64,000 nucleotides of DNA from Breviolum minutum Mf 1.05b.01 (taxonomy: Eukaryota > Sar > Dinophyceae > Suessiales > Symbiodiniaceae), in assembly GCA_000507305.1 (NCBI GenBank), contig DF239258.1:1-64000 (forward strand), given 5' to 3'. A program made the position numbers and the translations under genes. The notes under the pieces are model-generated. The model was not told the DNA's origin and did no database searches. It saw nothing but the letters and a program-made list of their open reading frames with translations. Shown here one piece after another: positions 56,759 through 64,000 of the stretch (the stretch's first letter is position 1; the number at the start of each line of letters is the position of its first letter).

Positions 56759-57582
56759 CAACGTACAACGTTACACAACCACCAGTTGAAAACTCAACGA
56801 AGGATCCTCCTTCTCTGCCGGCACCTCTTACTGAAGGCACTTGAGGCTCTGACTCCTCGCTTTAAATGGGAATCTAAGGGTAGCTGCCACCCCGTGTATG
56901 GAATATTTACTCCCTCAAAATCCAGGACTATCCTGAGATATCTGGAGGATGGGATTGTAGGGAAGGATTATTCAGTTATTTTAAGGGACAATGATGGTTA
57001 AATCATCCTACATGTTAAGGACCTAACGCTCTATATGGGACTATTGAGGGACTATGATGAAAAGGGATCATTAAATTCCTTAAGCACCCATCATCCCCTA
57101 ATAAGGCCTTATCAAGGCCGTATTTCCTGTGGGGGTGGGCATCGGGAAATTCCCCATGATAGCACGGCTTCAGTCAACTCAGGATCTCACATTATACATG
57201 GGTTCTGCCTCATCAGGATTTGCGAAAGGTGGAGGACTCCGTCATTTGAAAACCTGAAATTGAAATAGGGTGAAATTAAAACTCCACTCTATTTTGGGGA
57301 CATATTGCAAGGCCTTTTCTTTTTCTATCTCAAGACCCTCCGCCCAAACAAAAACTAACTATCTTTCAAACTTCTATACAATAAACTTAAGTATATCTCT
57401 ATGTACTGCAGAGATTGTTTAGGGATAGACCTAGTGTTCTTTCAATTTTCTAACACCAATACAGTTTCAAAATGATGAACCCAAGATCTCGGATAGATGA
57501 CTTTGGACCGCCGCATCGTGGGTGGAGACGCAGCACTTGCAGCTCTCCAACGTGAAATCTTGACAACTGTTTGAACTTCAAC

Positions 57583-57690
57583 CCATGAGCCCCCCAAAAA
57601 CCTAGATGTTTAGAGGTTTTTTTATGGTAAATAACCTGCTTATTTTTAGGTGGCCCAAACCTTTATTTTTCCATGGGTTTTGGGGGCTAA
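57583..57690. repeat. Family F element
   Basis: CCATGAGCCCCCCAAAAACC ... CCATGGGTTTTGGGGGCT with GTTTTTTTATGGTAAATAAC and GGTGGCCCAAACC inside. Confidence 0.8.
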
Positions 57691-57897
57691 AGGGAACATA
57701 ATCTTCCAAATCTCTGCCATTACATTTGGACTTTTGCGCAGGTCTACCGGTAGCTTGATGGCAACATCCCTCTTGTTTCAAGTTATAACTCTCCTCGTGA
57801 CTGTCCAGCGCAATCCATTCAACGCCAGCCTGGATTACATGGAACCAATTGGATCAACCCAAAAAACGGAACAATTCGGACGCTCAACGAAGAAATA

Positions 57898-57992
57898 CTA
57901 GTTGGTGGTTTCAACCCCCTTTGAAAAATATTAAGCAAATTGGATGATTTCCCCAAATAGGGGGGATAATAAAAAATGTTTGAAACCACCTG
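57898..57992 (+). repeat. Family A palindromic element
   Basis: CTAGTTGGTGGTTTCAACCC to TTTGAAACCACCTGG, right end slightly shortened, in the common orientation. A left-half fragment of the same family lies at about 58376-58425. Confidence 0.85.
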
Positions 57993-58660
57993 GAATAGGA
58001 ACCTCCAATCTTTGGTCTGAAAATGAAACTTGGAAACTACTCAAGGCAGAAACCTCCCGTGCCTCATCTCCATCTCCCATGGTGATCGCATTTTCCCGAC
58101 ATGGCAAGAGATCGGGGTGAAGATATATGAGACTGATGGTAGCATCGGAGCTTGTTTACTTCTAGAATCATGGTTCCTATCAACTTGGGACCAGCCATAC
58201 ACCTTGGAGAAATTCCCACATTGATAGACTATGGTCCAGTCGAAGGTGATAAGATGTGATAAGTGCAACTGCATCATCCAACAAAAACAAGCCTCCATTG
58301 AGGTGTCTGCGATTTTGCTGCCTATCTGTGGTCTACTCGTCTCCACTTTTCGTGTAGACATCAAAATTCCTGATCTAGTTGGTGGTTTCACCCCGTCTAA
58401 AAAAACATAGTAAATTTGGATCACCAAACCCAAAAAAGAACCCACATAACCTACTTCAATTGTTTGAATTTTGGATACGGTATATCTCCTTTCCATACAA
58501 GAGTCCCTCAAATTACCTCACCTCTTCAGGTGCTTGAATCTCGTGCGTGGATGAGGCTTCCCAAGGAGGATTGGAATATGACGACAAATTCCGTAGCGTC
58601 CGTAGCTGGGTACCACATCTTTCTTGAAATAGTCATGAGTCATAACCACTTATCCCTAAG

Positions 58661-58766
58661 AATCCAGGTATGTCTTAAGAAAGGGATTACCCCTACATTC
58701 CTATTCTACGGATGGGATTGGAACCCTCAATCCTATTCGAGGGAGGGGTCTGGATTCTTAGGGTAT
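58661..58766. repeat. Family J palindromic element
   Basis: CCCTAAGAATCCAGGTATGT ... GGGTCTGGATTCTTAGGG, with complementary ends. It interrupts a plus-strand open frame at 58416-58919, whose upstream part (VLESRAWMRLPKEDW) might still be an exon. Confidence 0.85.
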
Positions 58767-58959
58767 AGTCTTATGGTTCATATCAAAACGTTTTCACCGA
58801 AACTAATGCACACTCACTTCCCATGGGAACCCGCGTTGTCGTCATTTTTAGGAGTTAGTTATTTATTGTGGTTATTTCACCCATATCTTTGGAGCCTAAA
58901 AGCCTTCATTTTTCCATGAGTTTTTGGGGTCCAAAAGGTAGAGTAGAAAGGATGTTCTC

Positions 58960-59090
58960 TGGGATTTTCTCCCAACTTCGAGCCAATCTTCGGTTCGGTT
59001 CACAGGCAAGTCTGCAGTCTGTCAAAACCATCGAGGGGGAAGGAAGTTTGAACTGTTTCAATGCTACTTGGATCGTCAGGAAGTTGGCAC
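58960..59090 (+). CDS. Candidate plus-strand exon, unknown protein
   Basis: The plus frame reads SQLRANLRFGSQASLQSVKT, IEGEGSLNCFNATWIVRKL, preceded by TTTTCTCCCAACTTCGAG. It runs into a family G element at 59.09 kb. The evidence is composition plus a plausible acceptor only. Confidence 0.28.
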
Positions 59091-59501
59091 ATACTGTTGA
59101 TGGTTCAGAAATCCGGCTAGCCTTTTATTGAGGTTGGCAGTTTATCCGGTTATTTATACGGATTAATGCATCCCAGGTGGTGCAGGACTTCTTCCATACA
59201 CAGTAGTTCGTAACTAGCTTCAAGTTCCAAAGCTTAAAATTGAAGATATGTTGTCTTAACCTTACCTTAAATTATTAAATTTATTAATCATCGCAAGAGC
59301 ATTCCACTTTTTTTGTTTGTGAAAAACAGTACTTGCCCGACAAAACCAACATGTTTCAACAATATGCCGGTGTTCTTTATATCTTCCCCAACCAAACTTC
59401 CCCCGCGGTAGAAACAACGACAGGACTCCACGGAATCCTTGGAAACAGCTGCAAAGCCGGTCGGACAGGCCTGAGATAACAGTGGTTTCACTCGGAGCCG
59501 A

Positions 59502-59608
59502 TACACCCTGGAAGATTAACGGCTGGAACCAACAAATCACCCATTTAGAAAGGAAAATGATCTTCCAAACCTCCATGATTATGTTCCATGTTAATCTTCC
59601 AGGTTGTA
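59502..59608. repeat. Family C palindromic element, reversed
   Basis: TACACCCTGGAAGATTAACG ... TGTTAATCTTCCAGGTTGTA. The centre reads GGAAAATGATCTTCCAAACC, the reverse of the other family C copies. Confidence 0.85.
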
Positions 59609-59763
59609 TTTTTTGGGGAACTGTTTTTTTCTTCGGGGCCTTGATTGTGGTTGTGTGATACTGTTGATGGAAGAAATCCCAAACAACCACCTGACATGTA
59701 TCAGACCCTGTAAATAACCGGATATTTTTCCGTAGATGCTGGATTTCTTTCATTAACAATATT

Positions 59764-60020
59764 TCAGGCTGTATAAGTAAACCCTACAGATTCACCACCC
59801 ATGTTTTTTTCAGGGAAGTATTCACTAAGAAATCCACCTATCCAACACGTAGGAGATGGGGGGTTCCTTATTGGTAGGTCTCGAATGACATCAATGATTA
59901 ATTCATCTTGTGTCCGTCTTGTATCAGTGGTTATGTTTGATGAACAAAACCTGGAATCAACGAAGTATAATGCCGCAACCACTTTTTTTGCTGCTCAACT
60001 AAAACAAAAGAAGAAAACCG
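59764..60020. CDS. Candidate exon, strand unresolved
   Basis: The plus strand has an excellent acceptor, CATGTTTTTTTCAG (59801-59814), and a consensus donor, AAAACC then GTGAGT (60020). They bracket an open frame (KYSLRNPPIQHVGDGGFLIG, NLESTKYNAATTFFAAQLKQ). The minus strand of the same bases is also open and reads very naturally: YFVDSRFCSSNITTDTRRTQ, DELIIDVIRDLPIRNPPSPT. The splice signals favour plus and the protein quality favours minus. I leave it undecided. Confidence 0.4.
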
Positions 60021-60527
60021 TGAGTATCGCCGAAAACTATCTTATTGTTCTCCCAAACAAATGTTTGGATCAGACAAAACATGTTGGAAGACCATCCGGC
60101 ATCATCACCTTGGAGATATATAGACGAAAACATACAAAAACACATGTAACAAGAGTTGCATTTGAGTCTGCAAGTCTGTTTCGATTATAGTTCACCAACC
60201 TACAACATCTTGAAACAGCCACGATATGACTTGACTTCACATCCATCACCATGACCGTAATTGTAACAAAAAAACTAGAGTGACAGTAACGAAATACCAA
60301 ATAGAATACTGTATTCGAAACATAGGATATCCAGGGATATCCAATACAAACCGTATTTAAAAAAGTAGATTGTTTGACAGACTGAAAAGAACTTGAAACA
60401 TTTGTGAGGAATTGCATTCGAACAGTAAACATTAGATTCTGCTTACACAACTTGGATTTGCGTAAGATGCTTGGATAAGTAAAAAACACCCTCCCAATGG
60501 TGGTTTTTCATGGTGATGTACCATCTA

Positions 60528-60694
60528 CCCTCCCTGAAACTAACATGGCCTCTCAAAATATGCCATTCCAAAAAGGAACTACTCTTCCAACCATCCGTGG
60601 TTGGTGGTTTCAACCCATTTGAAAAATATTAGTCAAATTGGATCATTTCCGCAGGTAGGGGTGAAAATAAAAAATATTTGAAACCACCACCTAG
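60528..60694 (+). repeat. Half family D element joined to a complete family A element
   Basis: TACCCTCCCTGAAACTAACA and CATTCCAAAAAGGAACTACT, then TCTTCCAACCATCC: this is the left half of family D. It breaks off at about 60596, where a family A copy (GGTTGGTGGTTTCAACCC ... TTTGAAACCACCACCTAG) begins in the common orientation. The right half of D is missing beyond it. Confidence 0.8.
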
Positions 60695-61025
60695 TTTCAA
60701 TTTCAAGTGATCCACAAAAGACAACCGGCCTGATTTTTCCATTATACTGGTTGTTTACTAGGGATTCTTACAGTGACTGTATCGTTCAAATATTCTGAAA
60801 CTAAACATGTGATGGCAATGAAGCATCTTGAAAACATTGGCCTGGGGTTTGCATGAATTGAATGACCCATGGGTTCCATGTATGGGCAAATGTCGGTAAA
60901 TATACTGTATCCCTGGATCCTATGGGCTACCATCCTCTTGGCGTTTCCAATGCTGAGGAGGACACAAAGCATGCTAGAAGGGCGGACAGCACTAGACTTC
61001 TAAGGAAGAAATTCACCTGGAATCT

Positions 61026-61215
61026 GGGTGGTGTTGGTGTTGGTGTTGTCGCTGGTGGTGTTGGTGGTGTTGGTGGTGTTGGTGGTGTTGGTGGTGTTGG
61101 TGGTGGTGGTGGTGGTGGTGGTGGTGGTGGTGGTGGTTGTGGTGGTGGTTTTGTTTGGTCTTGGTGGTGGTGGTCCTGGTGATGAAAATGATGATCATGA
61201 TACTGATCTTGATCT

Positions 61216-61258
<43 letters not shown>

Positions 61259-61262
61259 AATC
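61026..61262 (+). repeat. Compound trinucleotide arrays (GGT)n and (GAT)n
   Basis: GGTGTT/GGT triplets at about 61026-61160, then GAT triplets at about 61214-61258. Flanking plus-strand frames (EEDTKHARRADSTRLLRKKF upstream; VRLPTKDSLKNLLRKT downstream) look coding but are out of frame with each other across the arrays. Confidence 0.88.
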
Positions 61263-61298
61263 ATGTTGATGATGATAATAATGATGAAGATGTACCAG

Positions 61299-61396
61299 TT
61301 CGCCTGCCCACGAAAGACTCCCTTAAAAACCTGCTCCGAAAGACCTGTCAGCCTTCCAAGGATGCAAATTTGGACATCACTACTCACAGACTTTGA
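61299..61396 (+). CDS. Candidate plus-strand terminal exon
   Basis: After GATGTACCAG the plus strand reads RLPTKDSLKNLLRKTCQPSK, DANLDITTHRL and TGA. Alternatively the frame continues from the preceding Asp run (DDNNDEDVPVRLPTK) without splicing. Natural, basic sequence; no family recognised. Confidence 0.4.
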
Positions 61397-62005
61397 TATT
61401 TTCCTTGCTGTGTATGTAAATAGTATTTGTTGACGTGATGCTGCATTGACATTTTAATGCTTCATGATGCTGTTCTGCAACACAAAAACCCAGCGCTGAT
61501 CACCCGACAAATGGCCCAATATGTAGATATCAAATAAACAGATATCAAAGACATGTCTACGTCAATAACAGGTGATCAAAGAAACCAAGTTGTCTATATA
61601 TATATATATTGCAAAATAATGGATATTCCATGATGTTCCATTCCCAAATGCGCCGTACAGAACATTCACCTAGAGTTGGCTTAAATCTTTGGTCCGTAAG
61701 GACCCTGGAAAATAATATGTTCTTACAACCCCAAATAACGTTTACATACATCTACAGGCTATAACCGAAACAACCAGGTTGTTTCATTGTGCAATTGGTT
61801 AAACAAGCAGTAAAGTTCATCGAAACTCAACAGCATCCCAAACGTGCCTTCCGTCTAGGATGTTTTGCAGCAGGCTTCCCAATAAAGGAGCCTTCCTTCA
61901 ACGGCATCATTTCTTAGATAAAGACTTATACAAATACTGTTGTCTATGGTCATTGGTCTTAGTTGTGTCACAATGAAACTAAGAACTATATGGAAAGATA
62001 TCTCA

Positions 62006-62122
62006 AGATCTATCCTCTCTGAAACCAACTGCGAGTCTACTCCTGAAAATGGATGGTTGGAAGATGAATGTCCATTTAGGATGGCCTCTTTTCAGGTGCG
62101 AAATGTTGGTTTCAGGGAGGGT
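62006..62122. repeat. Family D palindromic element, reversed
   Basis: TATCCTCTCTGAAACCAACT ... GTTGGTTTCAGGGAGGGTAT with GGATGGTTGGAAGATGAATG and AGGATGGCCTC inside. A second reversed copy lies at 62518-62617. Confidence 0.8.
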
Positions 62123-63002
62123 ATGGTGTTTGGTTTCAACATGTTTGAACCCAGGTGCTAAGAAAACATATATAATATATTATCATATCTATCAGTCTAT
62201 CGGATTGTCGGATAGTGGATTTGCGCATCTCCCCAAGTATATAGTCTGAAAACAATAATTGCAATCAAACTGGGTTGTCTTTTGGTGAATTTGTCACTAG
62301 AAATCAGCTTGTAAGCGATTTGCCACCCAAAAATGTGTTGGAGCATGGACGGATCTATCCTCATCTGCTCAAACGTTTTCAACCTTTGGGGAACATCATG
62401 TAATGCATGATCCCACCTTTTGCATAGCTGAAGCTGAAATGGCCCTGGATTTTTTTCTGAAGCTTGTGATGTTCAAACAGTTTCACAAAAACACATCAAA
62501 AACAAGTTACCCTCCTTGAAACTAACATAGCACCTGAAAATCGATGGTTTTGAGACTACTTTCCTTTTGGGAGGGCCCATTTTCAGGGCTATGGCTATGT
62601 TAGTTTAAGGGAGGGTAATTGGTGGCGATTGACATTTGTTCCTTTTTTCAATGTGGTCTTTGCTATCTAGTTGGTTGGTGCTCAATGATCCCCAGGGATC
62701 GGGGTGAAAGTAGAAAATGATGTTTGAAACCACAACCTAGTTTATTATTTGTTACCATGTCTGGAGGTTGGTAAACACAAAAACTCATCGCATGCATCAC
62801 GTTGTGTGTGTCAGTGTGTCTCCATGCAAAAACCCTTCACCGAAGTGTTGATTCGGCATTGCTGAGGATTGAACGTGTATCGAAATAGATACACTGGAAT
62901 CTCCGAAGCTAACACTTTGCGTGATTTCAGGGGGTGATCTGCATGGTCCAGTGGCACATTTTTTTCTTAATCACCACTTTCCACGTCGTTGCGCCGTGCC
63001 AG

Positions 63003-63137
63003 CATCTCATTCTCAACTCAAATGGGCCTCAAGAAACAAGCAATGGTCATGGGAATTCCCTTGACGTTAAGGCATCAAACTTGCACAGTGGTGAAAGGCC
63101 GAAAAATGATCTAGCAGCTTTGTCCAACCACAAATAG
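63003..63137 (+). CDS. Candidate plus-strand terminal exon, unknown protein
   Basis: A T7 tract at about 62959 and GCCGTGCCAG precede 44 codons and TAG: HLILNSNGPQETSNGHGNSL, DVKASNLHSGERPKNDLAAL, SNHK. The exon starts in phase 0. The other plus frames close early. Asn/Ser/Gly-rich, disordered tail character. No family assigned. Confidence 0.4.
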   Translation, partial: HLILNSNGPQETSNGHGNSLDVKASNLHSGERPKNDLAALSNHK

Positions 63138-63395
63138 CCAAAGCTATTCCCTGCATTAGCAAACATCAAGCGTCGTATACCGTATCAATTCTCCACTACC
63201 TGCCTCCACAAAAAAAACACAGTTCACATCTTTGAGAAATCCTTCTGGTAAACCTACCTCTAAATAAGTTCTTAAAGATGGTTCACATTGTCTGTTCAAT
63301 CATGACTTAAAATCGGTTGCTCAGAAACTCCGAAAAGGAGTGAGCTAGAAAGAGCGAAAACAAAAAGAAAACAAAAAACGCTATTTACCAACCAG

Positions 63396-63559
63396 TGTTC
63401 AAAACAATTCCAGCAGGACACCCTACTAATCTACAAGCAACAAACAACAAAACATTTATTGAACATGAGCCTGTTGAAAAAAACATGAACTGGTCAAAGG
63501 GGTACTTGCAAACATTCCGCAAAAACCTACCCAAGAAAATAAACAGCATCAAACATCCA
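63396..63559 (+). CDS. Candidate plus-strand exon, unknown protein
   Basis: The acceptor TTACCAACCAG is followed by FKTIPAGHPTNLQATNNKTF, IEHEPVEKNMNWSKGYLQTF, RKNLPKKINSIKHP and a GTAGGG donor in phase 0. A family L element (about 63590-63705) begins soon after the donor, as expected for an intronic repeat. The minus frame is hydrophobic and cysteine-rich and is probably a shadow. Family unknown. Confidence 0.4.
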
Positions 63560-64000
63560 GTAGGGTTCATGGCGTTCATTCAGATTCTGATGATCTTGGA
63601 TTTTCTTAAGATGATTGGAAAAAAGAACGTCATATTCTCCCAAATGGTGGTTTAATGGTGATTTACCATGGTACAAAGTAGCACATCTTAAACAAATCCA
63701 AGTCAAATGCTGACATCCCATGAGATCAGCATGTAGTCAGCTGAAGAATTTGGTTCGATCAAATCCCAGTGAAACAAATTCCGGTAAACTGGAGGCAACT
63801 GAGCCCACCACTCCATCGTGCGTTTTTTAATGACCTGGGTGTTGTTCAAAATTTCGGTGGCATTTATATGACTCTTTGAAGACTAGGGGATCCTTTTCAT
63901 ATCTTCTGGCAATCGATATCGATATCAATTGTTTTTTCTTAATTTACGTATCATGTTGCATATGTATCTTGACTTTATTGCACTTGGGCAACAAACGGCA

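Noticed and set aside
58041-58511. 156-codon minus-strand ORF
   Set aside because: Long, but its upper part overlaps a family A fragment and it has no recognisable motif; may be chance.
1-64000. tRNA, rRNA, transposase, reverse transcriptase or prokaryotic operon features
   Set aside because: Scanned by eye on both strands; none could be supported.

Overview
The window reads as nuclear DNA of a eukaryotic alga with a secondary plastid, most likely a dinoflagellate. Three things point there. A chloroplast-type 2-Cys peroxiredoxin carries a signal peptide followed by an FVAW motif, resembling the FVAP motif of peridinin-dinoflagellate plastid leaders. The genes I can identify are on the minus strand, as in dinoflagellate unidirectional gene arrays. 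The DNA is moderately AT-rich and coding information is diluted in very long introns. This placement is an inference; no rRNA, tRNA or spliced leader was found. Prokaryotic layout (operons, RBS, CRISPR) is absent.

Only two genes are recognised with confidence. (1) A methionyl-tRNA formyltransferase (Fmt/MTF) gene runs right to left from about 12.0 to 5.7 kb. It is cut into very small exons (about 135, 34, 50, 71 and 23 nt) separated mostly by 1.3-2.4 kb introns. (2) A plastid-targeted 2-Cys peroxiredoxin occupies 21.4 to 19.6 kb with one 1015-nt GT-AG intron; exon joining and reading phase work exactly. Many other stretches look like isolated exons, with an open frame, plausible splice sites and natural-looking protein. 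The best is a three-exon chain at 44.5-43.1 kb whose phases fit, but the protein family is not recognised. Most candidates up to about 56 kb are on the minus strand. From about 58 kb plus-strand candidates appear (61.3, 63.0 and 63.4 kb), which may mark a switch of coding direction.

Most of the rest is short (about 80-130 bp) non-autonomous palindromic elements, MITE-like or introner-like. I can sort them into some fifteen sequence families (A to P below). Family A (about 25 copies, CTAG or CTGG ends, GGTGGTT...AACCACC arms) is striking because every copy I can read lies in the same orientation, while other families occur in both. The peroxiredoxin intron and the Fmt introns are largely built of these elements.

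Region by region: 0-5 kb, end of an unknown minus-strand gene plus a signal-peptide-like exon; 5.6-12 kb, Fmt; 12-19.5 kb, repeats with weak exon candidates; 19.6-21.4 kb, peroxiredoxin; 21.5-43 kb, mostly repeats with scattered minus-strand exon candidates and an assembly fault near 27.2 kb; 43.1-45.5 kb, unknown multi-exon gene; 46-50 kb, repeats; 50.6-56.3 kb, low-complexity and ordinary minus-strand exon candidates with trinucleotide runs; 56.6-64 kb, repeats with plus-strand exon candidates. A G/A TG-T(6-9) tract recurs dozens of times on both strands and in some places forms the pyrimidine tract of a 3' splice site.
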